Below are positions 6,678 to 14,379 of a stretch of DNA of 21,316 bases, in pieces (positions within the stretch are counted from its first letter, which is position 1; each line of letters opens with the position of its first letter). The position numbers were made by a program, and so were the translations under genes. The stretch spans positions 1,079 to 22,394 of the forward strand of contig DIRE01000024.1 of the NCBI GenBank assembly GCA_002426575.1. Direction: 5' to 3'. The stretch comes from Clostridiaceae bacterium UBA5444 (lineage in GTDB: Bacteria > Bacillota > Clostridia > Clostridiales > Oxobacteraceae). The notes below the pieces were generated by a model. That model had not been told where the DNA came from. It worked only from the letters and a program-made list of their open reading frames with translations, and made no database searches.

Positions 6678-8543
6678 CTACGTGAAACTCATTATATTTT
6701 CTATGATTCCTTTGGTATCAAGTTTATATTTTTCAAATAAAATATTAACATCCCCATGGGGAATAAAATCATCAGGAAATCCCATTAACTTTACTTTTTT
6801 ATCTAGTATATTATTTTTGCATAGCACCTCTAGTATACTAGAGCCAAAGCCCCCACTGATTACATTATCTTCAACCACAATTATGCTGCTATATTTTTTA
6901 ACTTCTTTTATTATGGTGTCTTCATCTATAGGTTTAATAAATCTAGCGTTAATTAAGCCTACATTAATCCCAGACTTTTGAACCTCTTCTACTGCTCTAT
7001 ATGCATATGCCACCATCCTGCCTGCTGCAATTATTAATATATCGTCGCCCTCATTAATTATCTCTGATTTAAACGGAATAAGGTCTGTATCTTTTAATAC
7101 TGCTATATCCTTGTTATCACACCCTCTTGGGTATCTTAGTGCAACAGGGGAATCCAACTTAAATGCGAACCTTAGCATTTGCTTCAATTCATATATATTT
7201 TTTGGAGCCATTATTGTAATGTTTGGCATATGCCTTAAGTAGGATATATCAAACACACCTTGGTGGGTTTCACCATCTTCTCCAACAATGCCAGCCCTAT
7301 CTATTGCAAAAACTACTGGTAGATTTTGCATACATACATCATGAATTATCTGATCATAAGCCCTTTGAAGAAAGGTTGAATACACAGCAAAAACTGGCTT
7401 CATGCCATTTACCGCAAGGCCCGCTGCAAATGTTACTGCATGCTGTTCTGCAATTCCCACGTCAAAGAACCTGTTTGGAAAACTTTTTGAAAAGTCAGAA
7501 AGGCCTGTACCTTCGGGCATGGCTGCAGTAATTGCAACGACTTTTTCATTATCTTTAGCTATATTTATTATTTCTTCACTAAAAGCAGCTGAATACGTGG
7601 TGCATTTGCTTTTAGTAAATTCCCCAGTCTTAACATTAAAAGCTCCCACACCATGGAATTTATCAGGGCTTTTTTCAGCAAATTCATACCCTTTTCCTTT
7701 TTTAGTTATTACATGAATTAAAACAGGGCCTTTTATTTTTTTGGATCTCTCAAGTACTAATTTTAATTTTGGAATATCATGACCATCTATAGGTCCTAGA
7801 TATGTAAAACCTAAATCTTCAAAAAGCATACCTGGAACTAAAAAATATTTTAAGCTGTCTTTCATCTTTTGTATTGTCTTAGCCATATCGTTGCCTATTG
7901 CAGGTATCTTTTTCAGTGTGTTTTCTACGTCTTCTTTTAATTTAAAATATGCAGGATCGGTTCTCACCTTACTAAGATAAGTTGATAAACTGCCAACGTT
8001 ATTTGATATAGACATCTGATTGTCATTTAAAATTACAGTTATATTTGTGTTACTATCACCAGCATCATTTAAAGCCTCAAGGGCCATTCCACCTGTTAAG
8101 GCTCCGTCTCCTATTACTGCAACCACGCTGTAATTCTCATGCTTTATATCTCTAGCTCTCCCTATTCCAAGGGCAGCTGATATTGATGTGCTGCTATGCC
8201 CTGTTTCAAAAACATCATAAGGGCTTTCGCTCCTTTTAGGGAAACCGCTTAAACCACCAAACTTTCTTAATGTATCAAAACCTTCTTTTCTTCCAGTTAG
8301 TATTTTATGGGCGTATGCTTGGTGCCCAACATCCCAAATTATTTTATCCTTTGGAGTATTATAAACGCAATGGATTGCAATGGTCAATTCTATAACGCCA
8401 AGATTTGAAGATAGGTGTCCCCCAGTCTTTGATACTTTATCTATTATAAACTCTCTTAATTCCTGAGCCAAAACCTCAAGAGAATCATCATCTAGTTTAC
8501 GTACATCCTCAGGAAAATTAATATTATCAATCAATTTAGCCAT
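6678..8543 (-). CDS. dxs: 1-deoxy-D-xylulose-5-phosphate synthase
   Basis: Catalyses the first step of the methylerythritol phosphate isoprenoid pathway, joining pyruvate and glyceraldehyde 3-phosphate with thiamine diphosphate. The 621-residue protein shows the transketolase-like N-domain with GHSSTS (115-120) and the cofactor motif GDGALTGG (145-152) ending near ILNDNQMSIS. The pyrimidine domain carries the catalytic glutamate E366 in DVGIAEQHA and DRAGIVGEDG (415-424). A C-terminal transketolase domain follows. Length matches the family. The ATG start has AGAGGAT upstream. With ispA at 10614-11498 it makes two isoprenoid genes flanking OLE RNA. No defects are visible. Confidence 0.98.
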   Translation of the reverse strand: MAKLIDNINFPEDVRKLDDDSLEVLAQELREFIIDKVSKTGGHLSSNLGVIELTIAIHCVYNTPKDKIIWDVGHQAYAHKILTGRKEGFDTLRKFGGLSGFPKRSESPYDVFETGHSSTSISAALGIGRARDIKHENYSVVAVIGDGALTGGMALEALNDAGDSNTNITVILNDNQMSISNNVGSLSTYLSKVRTDPAYFKLKEDVENTLKKIPAIGNDMAKTIQKMKDSLKYFLVPGMLFEDLGFTYLGPIDGHDIPKLKLVLERSKKIKGPVLIHVITKKGKGYEFAEKSPDKFHGVGAFNVKTGEFTKSKCTTYSAAFSEEIINIAKDNEKVVAITAAMPEGTGLSDFSKSFPNRFFDVGIAEQHAVTFAAGLAVNGMKPVFAVYSTFLQRAYDQIIHDVCMQNLPVVFAIDRAGIVGEDGETHQGVFDISYLRHMPNITIMAPKNIYELKQMLRFAFKLDSPVALRYPRGCDNKDIAVLKDTDLIPFKSEIINEGDDILIIAAGRMVAYAYRAVEEVQKSGINVGLINARFIKPIDEDTIIKEVKKYSSIIVVEDNVISGGFGSSILEVLCKNNILDKKVKLMGFPDDFIPHGDVNILFEKYKLDTKGIIENIMSFT

Positions 8544-8663
8544 ATATATATCCTCTCATGTATAATATATCTATAATTTCTACTAAAGCAGTTAATGTTA
8601 ATACCACTTAATATAAGTCTACATTAAAAATCATAAAAAGTATAATTAGTTTAAAAGCAAAAA

Positions 8664-9254
8664 TTATATAGGCTTTTTAAAGATATTTTCTATGCTTTCT
8701 ACAATATATCCAATTTTATATACAATATTATTGCACTGAGTAATAGCAAAATGCTTTCCTAATGCTTTTCCACCTACCGTAATAGATGCAGTTATAGAGC
8801 TTAGAGCAATTGATAGTGCTAGTTTATCACTACTTGAAGATATATTCATTATCCTCTCAATTACTACTGCACCAGCCGCTCCACTTATTATTCCACTTAT
8901 ATCACCTATTGCATCATTACATATATTAGATACTTTACTAGCATCTCTTATAAGCTTTACTGATGTTTTTGCCCCCGTTATCTTTCTTGATGACATAGAG
9001 TGAAAAGGAGTTTCATCAGCAGCAGTTACTGCAACACCTATAATATCAAATATTATGCCAATCATTATTATAATTATTAATATAATAAAAGCTACTAATA
9101 CTTCCACATTTCTTAGTAGCATTTCCGAAATAAAACTAAGTATAGCGGATATACCAAAGGTTAATATAGTTATTTTTATTACCCATCTAGTATTTTCCTC
9201 TTTACTATTTCCAACTCTCTTTTTATTAAATTTGATACTCTTTTTATTATCCAA
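8664..9254 (-). CDS. oapA: OLE-associated membrane protein OapA
   Basis: A 196-residue integral membrane protein encoded immediately downstream of the OLE RNA. A basic N-terminus (KKSIKFNKKRVG) precedes hydrophobic segments at about 25-45, 52-75, 115-135 and 143-163. Between them is the distinctive stretch FDIIGVAVTAADETPFHSMS (69-88). In databases such proteins are sometimes labelled CorB-like magnesium/cobalt transporters. OapA of Bacillus halodurans is known to bind OLE RNA and hold it at the membrane. The start is most likely TTG at 9254, with AGGAGG eight bases upstream; the TTG at 9260 would leave only two. The 120 bases between this gene and dxs show no terminator. The call rests on location, size and topology, since I cannot run an alignment. 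Confidence 0.85.
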   Translation of the reverse strand: MDNKKSIKFNKKRVGNSKEENTRWVIKITILTFGISAILSFISEMLLRNVEVLVAFIILIIIIMIGIIFDIIGVAVTAADETPFHSMSSRKITGAKTSVKLIRDASKVSNICNDAIGDISGIISGAAGAVVIERIMNISSSSDKLALSIALSSITASITVGGKALGKHFAITQCNNIVYKIGYIVESIENIFKKPI

Positions 9255-9380
9255 TACCAATTCCTCCTGGAAATATGTAACCGAATTAACTAAGCATAAT
9301 ACATAATATATTGTTTGTTAATTATTTAAATTAAATCCCTAATCTATACTTAGCTTTACAATATCAAATGCTTTTAAAGA

Positions 9381-9410
9381 TAGGAAGGCTTAATAAATTA
9401 AACCTTCCTA
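9381..9410 (-). terminator. 3' hairpin of OLE RNA
   Basis: TAGGAAGGTTTAAT pairs with ATTAAGCCTTCCTA over 14 bp (one G-U pair) with a two-base gap, so a tetraloop in practice. The following UCUUUAAAAGC is only weakly U-rich. It may be a partial terminator, or a stabilising end left after processing while some transcripts continue into oapA. The 120 bases to oapA contain no other clear structure. Confidence 0.6.
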
Positions 9411-9996
9411 CCATAGGTGGTAACATATTAGGTAAAGTTTGCGGCTTAGGTCCAGCAGGATTTCCCGCATCTTATACTAAAACGTCGCCATTTTAGCGGT
9501 TCCCCATTAATAAGAAGCTTGTTGTGTTGCCAGCAACAAAACTGAATCACCACTTAGTCCACACTGTAATCCCATATATGCCTCCTGTAGAACAGTCTAG
9601 GAGATTTCCTCAATGAATTTGCTTAAATTTTAGCCTCTTTTGCGAAATAAGTTTCGTACAGCAGACATTTTAAAATATTGGCCAATACTTTAAAATATGA
9701 CCTGTATCCCCTTACCCCGCTCAAGGCAGGCTACACTGCATATAGCATCAATTGTACCACATTGCAGGTTTAGCCCCAAGCCGTAAAAGGAACCTACGCA
9801 CTTGGGTCTCCACGGAAGTAGGGTCATACATCACATGCCGTTGTGAGATGCCCTATCCTCCTTACTCCCAGCACCAACCCCCAACTGGGCGTCAAGAGCC
9901 AGCACAAGGAACTTCATCGATGTGCCCTTTGGCGAATTTTTAGCCCCGCCTTCAATATAAGCAAACTCAACTAGAATACTGCACCACCTTTAAAGC
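9381..9996 (-). ncRNA. ole: OLE RNA (ornate, large, extremophilic)
   Basis: A stretch of about 610 bases without a plausible minus-strand gene, far richer in GC than its flanks and full of pairing. The ends close on each other: AGGUGGU (9983-9989) pairs with ACCACCU (9415-9421), extended by UAUU/AAUA inside. Internal helices include a 15-bp self-complementary arm (9667-9696), GUUGC/GCAAC near 9527-9538 and CUAAAA/UUUUAG near 9480-9500. A hairpin forms the 3' end. Size, orientation, position between ispA and dxs, and the adjacent OapA-type membrane protein fit the OLE class reported in extremophilic Gram-positive anaerobes. Known OLE RNPs sit at the membrane and affect tolerance of cold, alcohols and magnesium. 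Exact ends are inferred from the promoter and 3' hairpin. The opposite-strand frame at 9752-9943 is not considered real. Confidence 0.88.
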
Positions 9997-10003
9997 AAAA
10001 TAA

Positions 10004-10032
10004 ATTATATCATATTAATTTTTAATATTCAA
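10004..10032 (-). promoter_or_regulatory. Sigma-A promoter of OLE RNA
   Basis: On the minus strand TTGAAT (10027-10032), 17 bases, then a perfect TATAAT (10004-10009), with TG one base upstream of the -10. The expected start is near 9996, a few bases before the 5' arm of the OLE closing helix. This supports separate transcription of OLE RNA from the upstream ispA operon. Confidence 0.75.
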
Positions 10033-10044
10033 TGTGATATAAAT

Positions 10045-10078
10045 GAACACGTTGTATAATAAAATATAAAATGTGTTC
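10045..10078. repeat. Inverted repeat upstream of the OLE promoter
   Basis: GAACAC and GTGTTC arms (10045-10050 and 10073-10078) flank 22 bases of almost pure AT. It sits between the PAP2-like gene and the OLE promoter. It may be a weak end point for upstream transcription or a regulator site; the long loop and lack of a U-run make a terminator doubtful. The rest of 10079-10141 holds no gene. Confidence 0.35.
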
Positions 10079-10141
10079 TGATTACTATAATGCTAATATT
10101 ATCAATATTTATTTTAATATATAAGTCTATTTTAAACTAGA

Positions 10142-10582
10142 TTACATCACAATTGCAACTATAAGTCCAACTAATGCTCCTCCTAGTACCTCAACAGGTG
10201 TATGGCCAATAAGCTCTTTTAACTTCTCCTCCGGAATTTTACCAGTATCCTGCATCTCTTTTACAATTTTATTGAGCACTCTTGCTTGTTTACCTGCTGC
10301 CCTTCTAACCCCAGCTGCGTCATACATTACTATAAAAGCAAATACAACTGCTATGGCAAACTCTGAAGATTCGAAACCGCATATTTTTCCTACGCTTACA
10401 GAAAGAGCAACAACAAATGATGAATGGGAACTGGGCATACCCCCGGATCCTACAAACCTGCTAAAATCAAATTTTTTATCTTTAACAAGCACAAATAAAA
10501 CCTTCAAAAATTGTGCAGCAAACCAAGCAACTATTGATGTATCTAGTGTTTTATTTGACACTATCTGTTTCATTATAGACAA
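10142..10582 (-). CDS. Divergent PAP2-family membrane protein (DUF212)
   Basis: A 146-residue membrane protein of the group called divergent PAP2, or acid phosphatase/vanadium-haloperoxidase related. Conserved features are GSGGMPSSHSS (46-56), YDAAGVRRAAGKQA (87-100) and GHTPVEVLGG near the C-terminus. The GMPSSHS and GHTPVE parts resemble the PAP2 active-site motifs that bind phosphate. There are about four hydrophobic segments. Substrate is unknown; a lipid phosphate such as a polyprenyl phosphate is a guess encouraged by the neighbouring ispA. The start appears to be TTG at 10582, with GAGGGGG eight bases upstream; ATG at codon 4 would be about 17 away. It lies 31 bases downstream of ispA. 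Confidence 0.9.
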   Translation of the reverse strand: MSIMKQIVSNKTLDTSIVAWFAAQFLKVLFVLVKDKKFDFSRFVGSGGMPSSHSSFVVALSVSVGKICGFESSEFAIAVVFAFIVMYDAAGVRRAAGKQARVLNKIVKEMQDTGKIPEEKLKELIGHTPVEVLGGALVGLIVAIVM

Positions 10583-10613
10583 CTGCCGTTCCCCCTCAGT
10601 ACTATAAGTGTTA

Positions 10614-11498
10614 CTAATATTCTCTATCTAGTAAATATAAAGTGAGTTCTTTCAAAAATCTTGCCTTCTCACCAAAACTATCTATTTCATCAATTGCATT
10701 CTTAGTTAAATTCTCTGCCTTTTCTTTAGCTTTTTCGATACCATACATTGTAACATAGGTTGTTTTTTTGTTCTTGAGGTCTCTTCCAGATTCTTTGCCT
10801 AATTTCTCTGAATCCCCAATTACATCGAGTATATCATCTACTATCTGAAATGCTAGCCCTAAGCTTTTAGCATATCTTGTAAGCTTTTCTATATCTTCAT
10901 TAGTGCCTTTTCCAATAATTGCACCACACCTTACAGAGGCAGTGATTAAAGCACCTGTTTTATTGTTGTGCATATACTCCATCAAGTCTTTGTCAATGTC
11001 TTTGCCTTCATTTTCTATATCTACAACTTGGCCTCCTATCATACCATTGATGCCCGCAGCCCTTGCAATCTCTTGTGCAGCTTTAACGAACCTGGCTTCA
11101 TTTTTTAAGGCCAAAAAAGATAACATATGTTCATAAGATAGGTTTAAAAGTCCATCTCCAGCTAAAAGAGCAATTGCGTCCCCATAAACTTTATGGTTAG
11201 TAGGTTTTCCACGCCTAAAATCATCATTATCCATAGATGGAAGATCATCATGTATTAAAGAATAGGTATGAATCATTTCAATTGCCACTGCAAATGGATA
11301 CAAGTCTTCCTCATTGCAATTAAAAATCTCTCCCGTACCCATCAATAGTATTGGGCGCAGCCTTTTACCTCCAGCAAGGAGGCTATACCTCATCGAGCTT
11401 ATTATATTTTGAATATATTCACTTTCAGATGGTATAATATTTTCAATATAATCATTTACTTTATTTTGCCTATATAAAAGTTCTTTTTCAAAGTCCAT
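10614..11498 (-). CDS. ispA: Geranyl/farnesyl diphosphate synthase
   Basis: A trans-prenyl transferase that condenses isopentenyl diphosphate with allylic diphosphates to give farnesyl diphosphate. The 294-residue all-helical protein has GGKRLRP (43-49), the first aspartate-rich motif HDDLPSMDND (83-92) followed by RRGKPTNH, GGQVVD (155-160), and the second motif FQIVDDILD (217-225). Residues just before the first motif (MIHTYSLIH) fit short-chain synthases. It lies two bases after xseB, an arrangement widespread in Firmicutes and proteobacteria. The ATG start is supported by GTGGTG upstream. Product chain length is inferred, not shown. Confidence 0.97.
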   Translation of the reverse strand: MDFEKELLYRQNKVNDYIENIIPSESEYIQNIISSMRYSLLAGGKRLRPILLMGTGEIFNCNEEDLYPFAVAIEMIHTYSLIHDDLPSMDNDDFRRGKPTNHKVYGDAIALLAGDGLLNLSYEHMLSFLALKNEARFVKAAQEIARAAGINGMIGGQVVDIENEGKDIDKDLMEYMHNNKTGALITASVRCGAIIGKGTNEDIEKLTRYAKSLGLAFQIVDDILDVIGDSEKLGKESGRDLKNKKTTYVTMYGIEKAKEKAENLTKNAIDEIDSFGEKARFLKELTLYLLDREY

Positions 11499-11500
11499 AA

Positions 11501-11740
11501 TTATTCACCACTTTCCGGATAAAAAGGCTTTTCAATCATTTCTCCATTTTCATTTTTTATCAAAAGTGTTACCTTGCCTTCAGCATTCTCAAGCTTTTTT
11601 TGACACTGTCTTACAAGGGATATGCCTTCTTCAAATATTTCTAGGCTTTCATCAAGAGAAAGCTTTCCATTTTGCAGTATTCCTACAATATCCTCAAGCC
11701 TGTCCATGGCATCCTCAAAATTCATATCTTTATTTTTCAC
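11501..11740 (-). CDS. xseB: Exodeoxyribonuclease VII small subunit
   Basis: A 79-residue helical subunit of exonuclease VII, which degrades single-stranded DNA from both ends. Family features are NFEDAMDRLEDIVGILQNGK (7-26) followed by LSLDESLEIFEEGISLVRQCQKKL split across residues 27-50. The GTG start is supported by GGAGGG seven bases upstream, located inside the end of xseA. The two genes overlap by 11 bases, which suggests translational coupling of the two subunits. Length is typical. Confidence 0.97.
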   Translation of the reverse strand: MKNKDMNFEDAMDRLEDIVGILQNGKLSLDESLEIFEEGISLVRQCQKKLENAEGKVTLLIKNENGEMIEKPFYPESGE

Positions 11741-12956
11741 TAATAAGCCCTCCCTCTATTAAATCAGAAACAGCGCATTTTGCTACACCATTTTTTAGGT
11801 GTACATCTAAATTGTCTCCAATATTAACATCTTTAATATCACTTAAAACTTCTTTTGTATTTTCTTTATATGTTATAGAATATCCTCTAAGCATTATAGA
11901 TAGTGGATTTAAGCTTTCAAGATTAGATATATCCTTTTTAAGATATTCTTTGTTTATATCAAGCTTGTGAGTTATAAAAGATACCATATTATTATATATA
12001 TTGTCTAGATACTGCCTCTTTTGGTTTATGGTAAATATAGGGCTTACGGTATCCATAATCTTTTTATTCTGTATTAGTTCTCTTTTTTTATTAGATAAAT
12101 ATATATCCATAGATTTTTTAAGCATACCATTGTATGTATTTATCTTCATACTAAGCTCTTTTGTATCCGGTACGCAAAGTTCTGCAGCAGCAGAAGGCGT
12201 TGGTGCCCTTAAATCTGAAACAAAGTCTGAAATGGTAAAGTCTGTTTCATGGCCAACTGCTGATATTATTGGAATTTCACTTTTATTTATGGCTCTTGCT
12301 ACAATTTCCTCATTAAATGCCCAAAGCTCTTCAATGGAACCACCGCCACGTCCTATAATTATTACGTCTATATCATCTCTTTTGTTTAAGCTTTCAACTG
12401 CAGCAGATATCTCCTCTGCCGCCCCCACGCCTTGAACAAGAACAGGAACTATTGTTATATCTGTAATTGGGCTGCGCCTTTTTATTACATTGATTATATC
12501 CCTTACTGCTGCACCAGTAGATGATGTGACTACGCCTACTTTTTTAGGAAATTTAGGTATGGGAAGTTTTGTTTCTGCTCTAAATAGTCCTTCCGACTCA
12601 AGCTTAGCTTTTAACTGTTCATAAGCTACATATAAAGCCCCTTTCCCGTCTGGTTCCATGCTATTTACATATACCTGATATTGTCCATCCCTATCATATA
12701 CTGAAATATTCCCCGAAACTATTACATTCATACCATCTTCAGGATAAAACTTCAGTCCATTGCAATAGCTTTTAAACATAACACATTTAATTTTACATTT
12801 ATCATCTTTCAATGTGAAATACATATGCCCTGAATAATGATGCTTAAAGTTCGATATTTCGCCTTTTAAGATTACATTATTTAATATTACATCCGATGTG
12901 AATATCCTTTTTATATATTCTGTTACCTGAGTTACTGATAATGCCTTAATGTACAT
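11730..12956 (-). CDS. xseA: Exodeoxyribonuclease VII large subunit
   Basis: The catalytic subunit of exonuclease VII. The 408-residue protein has an N-terminal OB-fold for single-stranded DNA (about 5-105, including LKGEISNFKHHYSGHMYFTL). The catalytic domain follows, with VGVVTSSTGAAVRDI (140-154), GRGGGSIEELWAFN (202-215) and SAVGHETDFTISDFVSDLRA (232-251) then PTPSAAAEL. A helical C-terminal region matches the coiled-coil part that binds XseB. Its ATG begins on the base after the folD stop (TAAATG), so expression is likely coupled to folD. It overlaps xseB by 11 bases. Length is slightly short but normal for clostridia. Confidence 0.98.
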   Translation of the reverse strand: MYIKALSVTQVTEYIKRIFTSDVILNNVILKGEISNFKHHYSGHMYFTLKDDKCKIKCVMFKSYCNGLKFYPEDGMNVIVSGNISVYDRDGQYQVYVNSMEPDGKGALYVAYEQLKAKLESEGLFRAETKLPIPKFPKKVGVVTSSTGAAVRDIINVIKRRSPITDITIVPVLVQGVGAAEEISAAVESLNKRDDIDVIIIGRGGGSIEELWAFNEEIVARAINKSEIPIISAVGHETDFTISDFVSDLRAPTPSAAAELCVPDTKELSMKINTYNGMLKKSMDIYLSNKKRELIQNKKIMDTVSPIFTINQKRQYLDNIYNNMVSFITHKLDINKEYLKKDISNLESLNPLSIMLRGYSITYKENTKEVLSDIKDVNIGDNLDVHLKNGVAKCAVSDLIEGGLISEK

Positions 12957-13799
12957 TTATATCACCATTGATTCTAATATATTTTCAACAAGCATGGCAG
13001 TTGTCATTGAGCCCACCCCTCCAGGTACGGGTGTTATATAGGAGGCAACTTCTCTTGCTTCATCAAAGTTTACATCCCCTTTAAGCTTCCCATCTACCAT
13101 GGTTGTTCCTGCATCAATTACAATAGCACCACTCTTAATCATGCCCCCTGTTATAAGCCCTGCTCTGCCAACCGCAGATACAATAATATCTGCACGTCTA
13201 GTGTACTCTCCAAGATTCTTCGTCTTTGAATGGCATATTGTAACGGTAGCATTCTCCTTTAATAAAAGTGATGCCACAGGCTTGCCAACAATATTGCTTC
13301 TTCCTATAACTACGGCATGCTTGCCACTTATATTTACATTTGTATATTTTATAAGTCTTATTATACCCTTTGGGGTACATGGTATCAAACCTTTTTTACC
13401 ACAGAACAATTTGCCAGCGTTTATTGGATTTATACAGTCAACATCTTTTTTAGGATCTATAGCCTCTGCTATTAAAAGCTCATCTATATGATTCGGAAGT
13501 GGCAGCTGAACTAATATCCCATTTATTTTTTCATCTATGTTTAATCTCTCTATTAGCTTAAGTACCTCTTCCTCTTGAGTTTCCCTTTCCAAGAAAAAGT
13601 TTTCAGTATACACTCCTAATGCCTTGCATACTTTTTCCTTACTATACACATACGCTTTTGATGCTTCATCATCACCCACTAATATTGTAGCTAACCCTGG
13701 AACTATGTTTTTTTGCTCCTTTATATTTTCTATTTTTTCTTTCAGGTCATCTTTAATAGATTTTGAAATAGACTTTCCATCAATTATTTTAGCTTCCAC
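12957..13799 (-). CDS. folD: Methylenetetrahydrofolate dehydrogenase/cyclohydrolase
   Basis: Interconverts 5,10-methylene-, methenyl- and 10-formyl-tetrahydrofolate with NADP, supplying one-carbon units. The 280-residue protein shows the catalytic YVYSKEKVCKALG region (about 51-63), GILVQLPLP (94-102), DVDCINPINAGKL, the nucleotide-binding GRSNIVGKPVASLL and the C-terminal PVPGGVGSMTTAML. The last motif usually reads PGGVGPMT, so a serine replaces the proline here; all other key residues are kept. The start is GTG with AAGGAG seven bases upstream. It abuts xseA directly. A hairpin with a U-run between nusB and folD may attenuate its transcription. Confidence 0.97.
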   Translation of the reverse strand: MEAKIIDGKSISKSIKDDLKEKIENIKEQKNIVPGLATILVGDDEASKAYVYSKEKVCKALGVYTENFFLERETQEEEVLKLIERLNIDEKINGILVQLPLPNHIDELLIAEAIDPKKDVDCINPINAGKLFCGKKGLIPCTPKGIIRLIKYTNVNISGKHAVVIGRSNIVGKPVASLLLKENATVTICHSKTKNLGEYTRRADIIVSAVGRAGLITGGMIKSGAIVIDAGTTMVDGKLKGDVNFDEAREVASYITPVPGGVGSMTTAMLVENILESMVI

Positions 13800-13820
13800 A
13801 ACACCACTCCTTATTTAAAA

Positions 13821-13870
13821 AAGCTGCCATCCGCTAAATATACAAATTCATATTCTACAGACAGAAGCTT
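13821..13870 (-). terminator. Hairpin between nusB and folD, possible attenuator
   Basis: On the minus strand AAGCUUCUGUCU pairs imperfectly with GGAUGGCAGCUU (one mismatch, several G-U pairs). A second short helix, AAUAU/AUAUU, forms inside the loop. The 3' arm runs into UUUUUU. This is terminator-like but modest in stability, about 30 bases ahead of the folD start. It could reduce read-through from nusB into the folD-xse-isp genes. Confidence 0.4.
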
Positions 13871-13904
13871 ATTTTATAGTATATAATATTTTTTTGTTTT
13901 AAAC

Positions 13905-14318
13905 TTAATGTTTAGCATTTTGTGATACACTTGCAAGTATTCCATTTACAAAGCTGCTAGACTTTTCTTCTCCATAGGATTTAGCAAGCTCTACAGCTTC
14001 ATTTATAGCTACTCCATCAGGTATATCGGTATACAATAGCTCATAAACTGCAAGCCTTAGTATCGCAAGGTCGATTTTAGAGATCCTATTTACCTTCCAT
14101 CCTCTTGAGTATTGCTCTATTTTTAAATCTATTGCAGATAAGTTGCCCATTGCGCCTGATACTATATCTTTAATATATTTATAGTCATCGCTGCTTAATT
14201 TATTAGTGTTATTATCTAAATATCTATTAAGTATATCTTCTTTTTCATCCATGTTATAGCCTATTTCAAACAACAATCTCATTGCTGATTCTCTTGATTC
14301 TTTTCTTCCCAAATACAT
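13905..14318 (-). CDS. nusB: Transcription antitermination factor NusB
   Basis: A small all-helical RNA-binding protein that acts with NusE (S10) in antitermination complexes, notably on rRNA operons. The 137-residue frame has the family features ESRESAMRLLFEIGYN near the start, SRGWKVNRISKIDLAILRLA (69-88) then YELLYTDIPDGVAINEAVEL and AKSYGEEKSSSFVNGILASV near the end. The start is uncertain: ATG at 14318 has AGGAG only three bases upstream, while TTG at 14312 (codon 3) has nine and gives the usual GRKxSRE beginning. It lies between the asp23 group and folD, a common clostridial arrangement. Confidence 0.97.
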   Translation of the reverse strand: MYLGRKESRESAMRLLFEIGYNMDEKEDILNRYLDNNTNKLSSDDYKYIKDIVSGAMGNLSAIDLKIEQYSRGWKVNRISKIDLAILRLAVYELLYTDIPDGVAINEAVELAKSYGEEKSSSFVNGILASVSQNAKH

Positions 14319-14379
14319 CCACTCCTATAAATATAGCTATTTATATTAATATAACCGAAACTCCATATGAAAAAATATA

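Noticed and set aside
8544..8663. A promoter for dxs in the 120-base gap after oapA.
   Set aside because: TTAACA and TATAGA-like boxes exist but at wrong spacings; AT-rich sequence makes such matches common.
9752..9943. A 63-codon plus-strand frame within the OLE region.
   Set aside because: It lies opposite the structured RNA, has no ribosome-binding site, and its Cys/Pro/Gln-rich content reflects the GC-rich RNA core.
9381..9996. The structured RNA as RNase P RNA, tmRNA or a group II intron.
   Set aside because: The length is too great for RNase P RNA or tmRNA. There is no tag-peptide frame, no tRNA-like end, and no reverse-transcriptase frame or intron 3' domain. The position beside an OapA-like gene fits OLE better.
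13198..13380. A 60-codon minus-strand frame within folD.
   Set aside because: It is in another frame of folD, Lys/Tyr/Cys-rich, without a ribosome-binding site.
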